DNA of 22,140 nucleotides from SZAS-103 sp964640525 (GTDB taxonomy: Bacteria; Pseudomonadota; Gammaproteobacteria; Xanthomonadales; Xanthomonadaceae), in the NCBI GenBank assembly GCA_964640525.1, contig CAZXGS010000051.1:1-22140 (forward strand), given 5' to 3'. Numbering within the stretch: position 1 is the stretch's first letter; the number at the start of each line of letters is the position of its first letter. The notes under the pieces are model-generated. The model searched no databases. It saw only the letters and a program-made list of their open reading frames with translations, and had not been told where the DNA came from. A program made the position numbers and the translations under genes. Shown here one piece after another: positions 4,845-13,078 of the stretch.

Positions 4845-7622
4845 TTGGATGATGTCCTGAATCTGGTGCGGCGTGAACGCTACATCCTGGACCCAGTGTC
4901 CGAAACCACCATTTTCATTGACACCCTGGATCCACGCGGTCAGAGCTGAACGCTTGACACGATTCTGGTCATCGTCCACGCCCTTGATTTCCAGCACCAG
5001 GGTCTTGCCGTTGACAAGGCGGATCAGGAAATCCGGCAGGAAACGACGGCGCGACCCATTCCACATGTAGTGGATCTGGAAACCGAGGTGGTCGTTCTTG
5101 ACGTAACTGAAAACCTTGTTCGATTTTTCGAGCACTTGGGCGGCATGGCCTTCCCACGTGCTGTCCCCGACGACATGGCTCACCTGCGACTTGACCGTAG
5201 CCATCGTCGGCTTGGTGGTGTACCAGGTTCGCATGTAGCGCGTTGAACCAATCGGCATGTCCTCGTCGAATACCAGTTCCACCCGCTCCACATTGTGCTC
5301 ATACACATGGCGCAGGAGGTGCGTGACGATCCGATCGACGTTGAGCGTCATCAGGATCCGCTTGCGCAGCGGCTCGTGATGGAACAGGCCGGGCACCACA
5401 AGCTTGTCCGACGCGATGAATTCCTCGACCAGCCGGATCAATTGATGGACGAGGTGCTCCCGCCCGCCGTGGAACGCGTCTTGCAACTGGTCGAAAGCCT
5501 TGCGTGCGGACAGGAAGACCAGTCGCTGCAAGCGGAACGCTTCCGGCAGCTGCTCCAGATCGATGACGTGGATCTTGCTCCAGTCGGTCGCACCTCCCAG
5601 CGCAGGCGCGATATCGGCGGAAATCGGCGTCTCTTCCGGCTTGAGTTCCAGCGGCTCGACATCATCCCAGCGTACCGCCAGTACCGGTTTCACCACAGGA
5701 TCCACGCGCAGCACATTCGGCCAACGGATTTCCAGGCTGTTGCGCTCGGGCAGTGATTCGATCTGAGTGCTCGGCTTTGGCGGCGGTGGCGGCTCGCCGC
5801 CACCCTCCACGTCCTGGAAGATTGACAGCGGCACGCCGAAGACGTTCACGTATTCGGGAATAAACAGCCCATCCGCATCAGTCTCGTAGCTGACCCGGCG
5901 CAGACCGCGCCCGATCACCTGCTCGCACAGCAGCTGGCTGGTGAAAGCGCGCAGTCCCATGATGTGGGTGACGTTCTTGGCGTCCCAGCCTTCGGACAGC
6001 ATGGCCACGGAAATGACGTTCTGCAGGCGCTGTCCGGCCGTGCCGCGTTTGCCGACGTTGTCGACTATCGACCGCAAGAGGTCTTCTTTCCTTCCGGCCA
6101 ACAGGTCGGCCTCACGATCGGGCGGCAGCCCGGCGGCGGTGAGGATGGCCTTGAGGCGGGCTTCGTAATCCTTGTCGGCCGCAGCCGTCTCGCCGACCTC
6201 GGCCTTCTCCAGCACGCGGGAATCCACGCGCAGCATCTTCTCCGGCGCGTGCAGCTCGGCCCAGTAGGCATCGCCGCTGGTGAAATAGCGCTCGATGCGC
6301 GCGGCCGTCTCGGTACGGTTGCAGACGGTGAGCATCACCGGCGGCGAGCCATGCCCGGCTTCCTGCCATTGCCGTGCAGTCTCGCGCCAGTCCGCGCCCA
6401 GCAAGGTGTAGGCGTCCTGCACGAGCTTGGGTAGCGCATCTTCCGGCTTGGCACCTTTGCGGTTGAGATCGTCGGACACCTCCGGCTCGCGGTAGAGGTG
6501 GTAGAGCTTCGACCGCAGTTGGTGGTTGGGCAGGGCGCTGTCGCGTACCACCACGCGCGGGGTCTTGACCAGGCCGCCTTCGATGGCGTCATTCAGGCCG
6601 AAATCGGACACGATCCAGCTGAACAGCCCCTCGTCGGTATTGGTCTTGCCGGTAGGCGCGAACGGCGTGGCCGACAGGTCGAAACAGCGGATGATCCGGC
6701 GCGTCTTGTGCAGCCGGTCCAAGCCCTCGATCCAGCGCGTGGCCTCTTCCAGGTCGATGCCGCGCGCTTCGGCTTCCTTCTTGCTGATCTTGATGTCGGC
6801 CGGCTTGCGGTAGGCGTGGTGGGCCTCGTCATTGATGACGATGATGTCCTTGCACGCGGCCAGCCTGCCCAGCACCCGTCGCGTGAACGCCTCGTCGCTT
6901 TCGGCGCCCTTCTTCACGACGGAGCGATCGGGCTGCTTCAGCGGCATCAGCGCGTGCCAGTTCTCGACCAACACCTCGGCCCGGTTGAGCTTCTGCCGCA
7001 GCGCCTCGGACGGGCACAGACCGAACTCGTCATAGACATTGGCCGGGTTGCCCGGCAGCACCACCTGCAAGCGCTCGCGCACGGTCAAACCGGGTGCGAC
7101 GACGAAGACCGCCTTGGAGAAATCCTTGTTGCGCTTGGGATAGGCCAGTGCATTGAGCACCTGCCAGGTGATGATCATCGCCATCACCGTGGTCTTGCCG
7201 CTGCCGGTGGCCATCTTGCTGCAAATGCGCTCCCACGGGCCGCCGTCGCCTTCGAGGAAGATGCCCTGCTTGAATTCCGCAGTCGCTTCCACCCACCAGA
7301 TCAGGGTCTCGATGGCTTCGAGCTGGCAGAAGTAGAACGGCAGCGTGCGCGCGTCGCGGTCCTGCCAGTGCGCCAGCAGGCCGCGGGTGACCTGGGTCAC
7401 GCCGGGGTAGTCCGCCTCACGCCACGCCTGCACGCGCTCGCGGATGCGGTTGACCAGCTCAAGCGCCTCCACCCGCTTGGTGTTGTTGCGGGTGTCGAAG
7501 ACCTCGTAGGCCGCAGGGCGGCGGCCCTCAACCAGATCGAGCTTAGTGCCGGCACCCTGCTGCCAGTGGCGGGTGGGCGGCAGGTAGGGGGAATTGATGA
7601 TGAGGGATTTTGGCGCGGTCAT
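4830..7622 (-). CDS. Type III-like restriction endonuclease subunit (SF2 helicase + PD-(D/E)xK nuclease)
   Basis: A 930-residue DEAH-type helicase-nuclease. Walker A is MATGSGKT (137-144), motif II is INDEAHH (D265-H268), motif III is SATPF (317-321) and motif VI is GRGLRR (571-576). The C-terminal nuclease is LPDF...LVLEIKG, with PD at 863-864 and E878-x-K880. This order and size match type III Res proteins (about 900-1000 aa), which translocate or switch on ATP hydrolysis and cut near paired sites. It may belong to the group annotated as BPTD_3080-like restriction enzymes; I cannot confirm that here. I start at ATG 7622, which overlaps the DUF4276 stop as ATGA, instead of the upstream in-frame ATG at 7649. 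It is the last gene of the mod-ATPase-DUF4276-res operon. All motifs look intact, so the enzyme should be active. Confidence 0.92.
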   Translation of the reverse strand: MTAPKSLIINSPYLPPTRHWQQGAGTKLDLVEGRRPAAYEVFDTRNNTKRVEALELVNRIRERVQAWREADYPGVTQVTRGLLAHWQDRDARTLPFYFCQLEAIETLIWWVEATAEFKQGIFLEGDGGPWERICSKMATGSGKTTVMAMIITWQVLNALAYPKRNKDFSKAVFVVAPGLTVRERLQVVLPGNPANVYDEFGLCPSEALRQKLNRAEVLVENWHALMPLKQPDRSVVKKGAESDEAFTRRVLGRLAACKDIIVINDEAHHAYRKPADIKISKKEAEARGIDLEEATRWIEGLDRLHKTRRIIRCFDLSATPFAPTGKTNTDEGLFSWIVSDFGLNDAIEGGLVKTPRVVVRDSALPNHQLRSKLYHLYREPEVSDDLNRKGAKPEDALPKLVQDAYTLLGADWRETARQWQEAGHGSPPVMLTVCNRTETAARIERYFTSGDAYWAELHAPEKMLRVDSRVLEKAEVGETAAADKDYEARLKAILTAAGLPPDREADLLAGRKEDLLRSIVDNVGKRGTAGQRLQNVISVAMLSEGWDAKNVTHIMGLRAFTSQLLCEQVIGRGLRRVSYETDADGLFIPEYVNVFGVPLSIFQDVEGGGEPPPPPKPSTQIESLPERNSLEIRWPNVLRVDPVVKPVLAVRWDDVEPLELKPEETPISADIAPALGGATDWSKIHVIDLEQLPEAFRLQRLVFLSARKAFDQLQDAFHGGREHLVHQLIRLVEEFIASDKLVVPGLFHHEPLRKRILMTLNVDRIVTHLLRHVYEHNVERVELVFDEDMPIGSTRYMRTWYTTKPTMATVKSQVSHVVGDSTWEGHAAQVLEKSNKVFSYVKNDHLGFQIHYMWNGSRRRFLPDFLIRLVNGKTLVLEIKGVDDDQNRVKRSALTAWIQGVNENGGFGHWVQDVAFTPHQIQDIIQRHSA

Positions 7623-8170
7623 GCCACCACCTTGACAATCCCGGCGCAAAAGACACGAAAGCTGGCCGATGCATTGCGCTCGGGTACCAATCGGGATCCC
7701 ATGCGTCGAGCGCCATCGCGCTTCTGATAGTCATGCGCAAACCGCCTCAACTCCTGAACGGGACTTCCCAGAAGATCGGGATCACGATACTTGGCATTCC
7801 TCACTGCCTTGGCTGCGGCCGGAACCGCAAACTCCTGTGCGAAAGCCTGCAGATCACCAAGCACCCATGCTTCCAATTCGCGACAAGCAATCCGAACCAG
7901 CACATCAGCTTTCCCTGCCGCACGGCAACGCTCAAGCAGACCTGCCTTGATGACCCGGCAATCACCCGAATCCTGGTCGCGCAAGACGACAAAGCGAGCT
8001 TCGGGATTCTGCCAGGCCCGAAGGGTTCGCCCCATGCGCTTCTCCAAGTCTTGCTTGCCTTCGAAACTGAGGCAGCGAAAATGCCAACCCTCCGGCAGCA
8101 GACGCGGCAGCAGCCCTTCAAGAAAATCCTTGGCCGAGGGCTCTTCGGTGAGCACGACCAGCTCCCTCAT
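7619..8170 (-). CDS. DUF4276 family Toprim-like protein
   Basis: A 183-residue protein starting MRELVVLTEEPSAKDFLEGLLPRLLP. The acidic TEE-x-S-x-x-D-F pattern near the N terminus (E9/E10) and RDQDSGDC with D65-x-D67 fit the Glu plus Asp-x-Asp arrangement of Toprim folds. CRELEAWVLGD (96-106) is a further family-like block. DUF4276 proteins are usually encoded beside an AAA15/RecF-like ATPase, as here. The fold suggests a metal-dependent nuclease, comparable in logic to the Toprim partners in OLD, PARIS or AbiL-type modules, but catalytic activity is inferred. The start at 8170 forms an ATGA overlap with the ATPase stop; an open frame reaching 8206 is less likely. The stop overlaps the res start in the same way. 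Base composition is somewhat less GC-rich than its neighbours. Confidence 0.8.
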   Translation of the reverse strand: MRELVVLTEEPSAKDFLEGLLPRLLPEGWHFRCLSFEGKQDLEKRMGRTLRAWQNPEARFVVLRDQDSGDCRVIKAGLLERCRAAGKADVLVRIACRELEAWVLGDLQAFAQEFAVPAAAKAVRNAKYRDPDLLGSPVQELRRFAHDYQKRDGARRMGSRLVPERNASASFRVFCAGIVKVVA

Positions 8171-9363
8171 GCCGGATCCACCCCTTGCAACAGTCCCTGC
8201 TTCCACAGGTAGCCCAGCTGATCCCCTTCATCGACCAATGCACGCACTTGTGCATCATCGGATGCCCGCCGGATCGTGGTGTAGCCCTTGTCCTTCACCA
8301 GCCAGAACGCCTCTTCAGGGCGCACGGCATTGAGGAAATCAGGCGAGTGCGTGGAAACGAAGACTTGACTGCCGCGCTGGGCATAGGCGCGAAACTCTTC
8401 GGCAAGATCCCACAGCAAGGAAGGATACAACTGGTTTTCAGGCTCTTCGACACACAGCAGCGGATGCGGTGCCGGGTCAAACAGCAGCACCAGGTAGGCC
8501 AGCATCTTGATGGTGCCATCCGACACATAGCGGGCCAGGAACGGATCTTCAAATGCGCCATCCTGGAACTTGAGCAGGATGCGGCCTTCCTCGGTGGGCT
8601 TGGACTCCACCTTGGTGATGCCGGGGATCCGCCGCGTCAACCTCTCAAGAATCCGATCGAATACTTCGCGATGCTGCTTGTGCAGGTACTCGATCACCAG
8701 TGACAAATTTTCACCTTCGCGGGACAGGTGTTCTGCGTAGCCCGCCTCCTGCTCCGGCCTGGCTCGGCTGATATGAAAGTCGGACAGATGCCAGTTTTCA
8801 ATCAATCTGCCCAGTGCCACCGCTGCGGGGAACCGCTCGAACTGCGCCAGTCCCTTGATGGCCAGGATATCCGGGCTGCGCAGCACTTGATGCTCGCGAT
8901 GCAATTGCCCTTCGTCGGTAACCGATTCGAGCTCGTTGGTGACCGCCTCGCCGCTGCCTTCGCTGAAATCGAGGAAATGCCAGGGCTTGCCGCTGCTGCC
9001 GCGCCGGTACTTGAGCACCTCCCGCTTCACCACCGGACGCCCGTTTACCTCGTCCAGCGCCAGCTCATAGGTAATCAGGCTGTCACGGCCGCGCCCGATG
9101 TCGGCACGAATCTTGAGCTCGATTTCGATCGGGCCTGTCGTGCCACGCGAGCGCACCTCCTGCAAACCCCGGCTTCCACCCAAGCGCCCCATGGCCGCCG
9201 TGACATTGGTGGACATGGCATCCCGCAGGAACCCGAAAACCGAGAACAGCGTGCTCTTGCCACTGCCGTTGGCGCCCACCAGCACACAAAAATCGGGGAT
9301 TTCCCGCAACGTGATGTCGCGGAAAGCGCGGAAATTCTTGAGGCGTATGTATTCTATTTTCAT
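8167..9363 (-). CDS. AAA15/RecF-like ABC-type ATPase
   Basis: A 398-residue ATPase. It begins MKIEYIRLKNFRAFRDITL, the standard RecF/SMC-like opening. Walker A is GANGSGKST (30-38), the signature-like segment is YVSDGTIKMLAYL (279-291), Walker B is LLCVEEPENQLYP (302-314) and the H-loop region is VSTHSPDFLN (336-345). The short insert between Walker A and the signature lacks long coiled coils, unlike Rad50 or SMC. This is the AAA_15/AAA_21 type found in overcoming-lysogenization-defect (OLD) and other phage-defence proteins, typically with a Toprim nuclease in the same chain or, as here, in the next gene. The start overlaps the mod stop (ATGA) and the stop overlaps the DUF4276 start (ATGA). 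Dimerisation on ATP and control of the DUF4276 partner is the likely role, by analogy. Confidence 0.88.
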   Translation of the reverse strand: MKIEYIRLKNFRAFRDITLREIPDFCVLVGANGSGKSTLFSVFGFLRDAMSTNVTAAMGRLGGSRGLQEVRSRGTTGPIEIELKIRADIGRGRDSLITYELALDEVNGRPVVKREVLKYRRGSSGKPWHFLDFSEGSGEAVTNELESVTDEGQLHREHQVLRSPDILAIKGLAQFERFPAAVALGRLIENWHLSDFHISRARPEQEAGYAEHLSREGENLSLVIEYLHKQHREVFDRILERLTRRIPGITKVESKPTEEGRILLKFQDGAFEDPFLARYVSDGTIKMLAYLVLLFDPAPHPLLCVEEPENQLYPSLLWDLAEEFRAYAQRGSQVFVSTHSPDFLNAVRPEEAFWLVKDKGYTTIRRASDDAQVRALVDEGDQLGYLWKQGLLQGVDPA

Positions 9364-12300
9364 GCCGGGTCCAACTTGATGAGTTTCAACGATTCGATCC
9401 CCCTGTCATCCACGATCTTCACCGCCACCTTGCGGTTCTCGCCCGGATCGAAGGGAAGGCTCACGGTGCCGTGCAGCTTGTCCAGCAGGGCCTCGTTGAG
9501 CTCGGCCTTGATGTCGCGCCGGAGTTTGTTCCAGCCGTCCTTGGCGCCGGCCATGGGGAAGAACACCTGGCGCGGGAACAGGCTGCGCTCGTCGTAGTCG
9601 GTGTCCAGGCTCCAGGCGGCGATGTTCTTCTTGCCACCGGAGCGCAGCTCACCGCTGGCGGTGTCGAAGTAGTCGAAGCCGTGTACCTCCACCTCGTACC
9701 TGCCGTCCTTGCGCTGGCGCAGTTCGACGTCGGGCTGGCCCATCAGCCAGAAGCTCTGGTTATTGGAACGGGCTTTCTTCAGGTCCTCGGTGAGCAGGTC
9801 GGTGTTCATCTGCGCCTTGAGCGCAACGATGCCCTTGGTGGCGTCGATGTCCTTGGCGGCCTCCGGGTCGAAGGTGAAGGCGCAGAACACGATCATCTTC
9901 GGGCGCGGGAACAGTTCGCCGGCCTCGCGCATCGCCAATTCCACCTGGCGCTGCTCCAGCGCGGCGTGCTCAGGGCCGAAGCTGACGACCACGCGCTCGC
10001 CGCTGTCCAGGTGGCCGGCGCAATGCAGGTGGCGGGTGTCCGGCAGCGCTTCCAGCTCGGCGAACTTGAGCATCTGCCCGCCCTTGCCGCGGATGCCGGT
10101 CTTGAGCAGCTCATCGCGCCAGCTGTGCTGGCGCAGGGATTCGCCCGAGCGCGCCACGCTGGCATCAGCCTCGGCCGGCGCCTGCGCCTCGTCCAGCGCC
10201 AGCACGCTGGGGAAGGGCACCGCCTCCACCGTGAACGGGCCGGTGATGCGCAGCTTGTCCTTGGAAACCGCCGGCTGGTCGTACAGGGTTTCCTGCTCGG
10301 CGTGCGCGGCGATGGAGTCGTCCATCTTTTTCTGCATCGCCTGACGGGCGGCGTGGAAGGCGTCGAAGCCGGCGCGGGCGGCCTGCGGCCAGTCATCGGG
10401 AAAATCGAAGGGCGCTTCCCACTCCTGCAGGGCATCGCCGTGGGCAAAGTCCAGGGTTTGCCCCTTGCGCCCGCCCTCGCTCACCACAAAGCCCCTTCCC
10501 CCGCTTGCGGGGGAAGGTTGGGATGGGGGCGCGGCGCGCAGCGCCGCATTCAACTCGCCCAGCGCCGTCTCGATCGCCGGGTGCATGCGATCAAAGATCT
10601 CGTCGATCTCCGGGTTGTTGGCGATGGATTTCAGGGTGACGTGCGGCACGGTCTTGTAGATGAAGCCGCCGCGCAGGCCTTCGTGCGGGTATTTCAGCGC
10701 GTAGTAGTCGTAGCTGGCGGTCATCAGCCGCTGCTTGGCCAGGGTGACGGCCACGCGCGAGGTGTCGCAGGTGATCCAGCGCCGGCCCCATTTTTCGGCA
10801 ACGTAGGCGGTGGTGCCGGAGCCGCAGGTGGGGTCGAGCACCAGATCGCCGGGGTCGGTGGTCATCAGCAGACATCTTTCAATGACTTTCTGACCTGTTT
10901 GTACGACGTAGTATCGATCTTCAGCAAACCCGCCAGTTACGGTGTCGTCCCAAAGGTTTGTGAGTTTGAACCACGGGAAATCGCCAGCGAAGCGCCTATA
11001 GGCCAAGGTCTTTCCATACGCCTCCATACGTCCAGTCGCACGAAGCCTTGGCATTCCTTCGCCAATCGAAGTTTTCCAGCCGCCCGGTAAGGGAGAGTAA
11101 GCCCCCCCTCTATACTCGAACGGCTTGGATGCGTCCCCAGCAGAAGACGTGGAAGTGAGATTGTCCCGCCTGTAAACATGAACATCTTCTGGCAGAGATT
11201 GCCAGTCACCGCGCTCTTCCTTGCTCATCCTGCGGTGCTCGCAGGTTGGAAGCCGGACGTAGTCATAATTGACCCAGCCTTCACCTCCACGATTGAGGTA
11301 AAGCTGTTGATACTTTACCTTCGGTAGATTCTTGGCATACCAAACAATGTAATCATTAGTGGCCGCAAGAACGTTGGTGCCCCCGGTAGGGCTTCCGGCA
11401 CCCGTCGTCTTCTTGAAAGTGACTACGCTCACCAAATTCGTGGCGCCAAAAATCTCGTCACACAGCTCGCGAACGTGGTGCAAATTCTCATCCGAAATCT
11501 GCACAAACACGCTGCCCGATTCGTGCAGCAGCTCCTTCGCCAGCAGCAGCCGATCCCGCAGATACGTCAGGTAGGAGTGGATGCCCAGCTCCCAGGTATC
11601 CCGGAACGCCTTGATCATTTCCGGTTCTTGCGTCAGGTCCTCGTCCTTGCGGTCCTTGACGTCGCGCTTGTTGACGAAGGGCTGGAAGTTGCTGCCGTAC
11701 TTGATGCCGTAGGGCGGGTCGATGTAGATCATCTGCACCTGCCCGGCCATGCCCTCCTTCTGCAATAGCGAGTTCATCACCAGCAGCGAGTCGCCGGCCA
11801 CCAGCCGGTTGGCCCAGCCGCGGTCGTGCCTGTAGAACTCGATGGCTTCGCGGTAGGGCAGCGGCTCTTCGAACCAGGCGCGGAACATGTCGGCCTGGGT
11901 GCCGCCTGCGCCCTTGCCTTCCTGCATGCGCTTGCGCACCGTGGCCAGGATGCTGGCCGGGTCGATGCGCTCGTGCACGTGCAGGCTGACGGTGTCGACC
12001 TCGAAGCGGGTGCGCTCGGCCTTGCCGGCCCAGTTGAGGTAGGGCGCGGCCATGCGCTTCAAGGTTTCCAGCGCGCCGCGCAGGGTGGCTTCATCGCCGC
12101 TGGCCAGGGCGTCGTCGATCAGGGTTTCGATCTGCGCGCGGCCCATGTCGAACTGCAGGGCCGGGTCGATGTGCGGGTCGAAGGCCCAGCGGGTTTGCGG
12201 CTGCTCGGGGTCGGTTTCCGGCGTCACCACGCCCACGTCGGGGTTGTTCTTGCGCGTCTGGTCGTGGCGGTAGGCGAGGACTTCGGTATCGCCACCGGCC

Positions 12301-12647
12301 CGGGCCGGCTTGACGGCGGCCTTGTCGCGCCGGGCCTGGGCCAGGGTCATGGCCGCCTGCCTGGGTTTCGGGGCATCGGCGCCGGCGGGCTTTTGCTGCG
12401 CTTCCAGCACCAGCGGCGCGGCCTGCGTCAGCACGCGGTGCACGGAGCCGCCGCGGCCCTTGCCGGTGGCCAACCGACCTTCCTGCACCAGCGCGTCGCG
12501 CGCGGCGAAGTAGTCGGCCTCGGCAACGTCGGCCCGCAGGCGCGCCGCGATCCGCTCGCGCAGCCGCAGGTTGCCGATGCTGCTGCCGTCCTCGGGCACC
12601 TCCATGAGGATTGCCTCGCGCATTTCGGCAATCGTGGCCTTGGCCAT
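9360..12647 (-). CDS. Large type III-like DNA methyltransferase (Mod) with N- and C-terminal extensions
   Basis: A 1095-residue beta-class N6-adenine methyltransferase: catalytic IDPPYGIKYGSNF (DPPY 310-313) precedes the SAM-binding LDPTCGSGT (604-612). This order is that of type III Mod, but Mod proteins are usually about 550-700 aa. Residues 1-75 look like a winged-helix domain (MREAILMEVPEDGSS...ARDALVQEGRLATGKGRGGSVHRV), 76-160 is a low-complexity linker, and about 730-1095 is a C-terminal region I do not recognise. Residues about 393-593, between the two motifs where the target-recognition domain belongs, are encoded by DNA of clearly lower GC than the rest. A palindromic repeat at 10494-10517 is read through in frame (around SQPSPASGGRGF, 709-720). 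It is the first gene of the operon; bases just before the ATG (GGGGGGAACAGGGA) can serve as ribosome site. The methylated sequence cannot be predicted. Confidence 0.92.
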   Translation of the reverse strand: MAKATIAEMREAILMEVPEDGSSIGNLRLRERIAARLRADVAEADYFAARDALVQEGRLATGKGRGGSVHRVLTQAAPLVLEAQQKPAGADAPKPRQAAMTLAQARRDKAAVKPARAGGDTEVLAYRHDQTRKNNPDVGVVTPETDPEQPQTRWAFDPHIDPALQFDMGRAQIETLIDDALASGDEATLRGALETLKRMAAPYLNWAGKAERTRFEVDTVSLHVHERIDPASILATVRKRMQEGKGAGGTQADMFRAWFEEPLPYREAIEFYRHDRGWANRLVAGDSLLVMNSLLQKEGMAGQVQMIYIDPPYGIKYGSNFQPFVNKRDVKDRKDEDLTQEPEMIKAFRDTWELGIHSYLTYLRDRLLLAKELLHESGSVFVQISDENLHHVRELCDEIFGATNLVSVVTFKKTTGAGSPTGGTNVLAATNDYIVWYAKNLPKVKYQQLYLNRGGEGWVNYDYVRLPTCEHRRMSKEERGDWQSLPEDVHVYRRDNLTSTSSAGDASKPFEYRGGAYSPLPGGWKTSIGEGMPRLRATGRMEAYGKTLAYRRFAGDFPWFKLTNLWDDTVTGGFAEDRYYVVQTGQKVIERCLLMTTDPGDLVLDPTCGSGTTAYVAEKWGRRWITCDTSRVAVTLAKQRLMTASYDYYALKYPHEGLRGGFIYKTVPHVTLKSIANNPEIDEIFDRMHPAIETALGELNAALRAAPPSQPSPASGGRGFVVSEGGRKGQTLDFAHGDALQEWEAPFDFPDDWPQAARAGFDAFHAARQAMQKKMDDSIAAHAEQETLYDQPAVSKDKLRITGPFTVEAVPFPSVLALDEAQAPAEADASVARSGESLRQHSWRDELLKTGIRGKGGQMLKFAELEALPDTRHLHCAGHLDSGERVVVSFGPEHAALEQRQVELAMREAGELFPRPKMIVFCAFTFDPEAAKDIDATKGIVALKAQMNTDLLTEDLKKARSNNQSFWLMGQPDVELRQRKDGRYEVEVHGFDYFDTASGELRSGGKKNIAAWSLDTDYDERSLFPRQVFFPMAGAKDGWNKLRRDIKAELNEALLDKLHGTVSLPFDPGENRKVAVKIVDDRGIESLKLIKLDPA
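10494..10517. repeat. REP-like palindrome inside mod
   Basis: Arms CCTTCCCCCGC (10494-10504) and GCGGGGGAAGG (10507-10517), perfect over 11 bp, followed by GTTGGGATGGGGGC. It resembles the dispersed intergenic palindrome of many proteobacteria that translates as SPxxGGRG or LAGEGWDG. Here it lies inside the mod reading frame without breaking it, in the hinge between the methyltransferase core and the C-terminal region. Confidence 0.75.
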
Positions 12648-12677
12648 TCCCTGTTCCCCCCGTTCCTGTCGCTTTGC

Positions 12678-12926
12678 CTAGATCTTACCTGCCACGGCAA
12701 ACGGCTCCAGCGGAACGCCAACCTTGGCCCCGCATCGATCCCGATGGCTCAGCAGGTAGCCCTTGTGGCGGTCGTGGAGGCGCCGGATTCGCATATCAGG
12801 GCGCAGGCCCGAGGCTCCCGCCTCCGCGGGCGACAGCCCCGGCACCGCCAACATGTAAGGCGTCTCGGCCTGCTTCGCGTTGCCAATACGAGCATCCGTG
12901 AGTCGTGCCGATGATCGAGTGGCCAT
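12678..12926 (-). pseudogene. Remnant of a P4-type (DUF4102) tyrosine integrase, N terminus only
   Basis: The open frame starts MATRSSARLTDARIGNAKQA, continuing ETPYMLA. The part LTDARIGNAKQAETPYMLA fits the arm-binding N-terminal domain of P4-like integrases (typical pattern LTDxxIxNAKPxxKPYKLADGxGL). After about residue 28 the match is lost and the text becomes SPAEAGASGLRPD, which comes from a GC-rich repeat (hairpin CCCGC/GCGGG, 12817-12830). The frame closes at 82 residues, far short of the usual 400 or so. Position and direction are right for the island's own integrase: it starts about 150 bases inside the right border repeat and reads inward. I read it as a deleted integrase gene; an unrelated small protein is the alternative. 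Confidence 0.5.
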
Positions 12927-12930
12927 AACC

Positions 12931-12963
12931 GGGTATCGTGATCAAGTACCCACTACGATACCC
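12931..12963. promoter_or_regulatory. Inverted GGGTATCGT / ACGATACCC upstream of the integrase remnant
   Basis: Perfect 9-bp arms (12931-12939 and 12955-12963) with a 15-base centre that itself contains GTACCC. The core GATACCC is the heptamer repeated at the left island end (4560-4578). Placed four bases upstream of the integrase-remnant start, it could be an operator for that gene, an arm-binding site, or both. Confidence 0.5.
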
Positions 12964-13007
12964 GCATTTTCTCTGGCTGCAGACGGACAAGGAAAAACAA
13001 TCTCGGA

Positions 13008-13038
13008 CGCAACTTATTGTCCTTAATGGACATTTGCG
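13008..13038. promoter_or_regulatory. Dyad TTGTCC-N4-TGGACA, right copy
   Basis: TTGTCC TTAA TGGACA (13017-13032) within outer arms CGCAA/TTGCG (13008-13012, 13034-13038). Counterpart of 4629-4657 in the same orientation. It lies 40 bases inside the right border repeat. Confidence 0.5.
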
Positions 13039-13078
13039 CGACCGACGGATCACATCGGAGCCGGTCGGACGCTAATGC

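Noticed and set aside
4538..4852. Small open frames at the left island end (67 aa minus, 78 aa plus)
   Set aside because: No domain, weak starts, and they overlap the arm-like repeats and dyad; treated as noncoding.
9471..11090. 539-residue plus-strand open frame opposite mod
   Set aside because: Low-complexity shadow of a GC-rich gene; mod has all methyltransferase motifs in the other strand. The same applies to 17747-19864 opposite the S53 peptidase and 6498-7727 opposite res.
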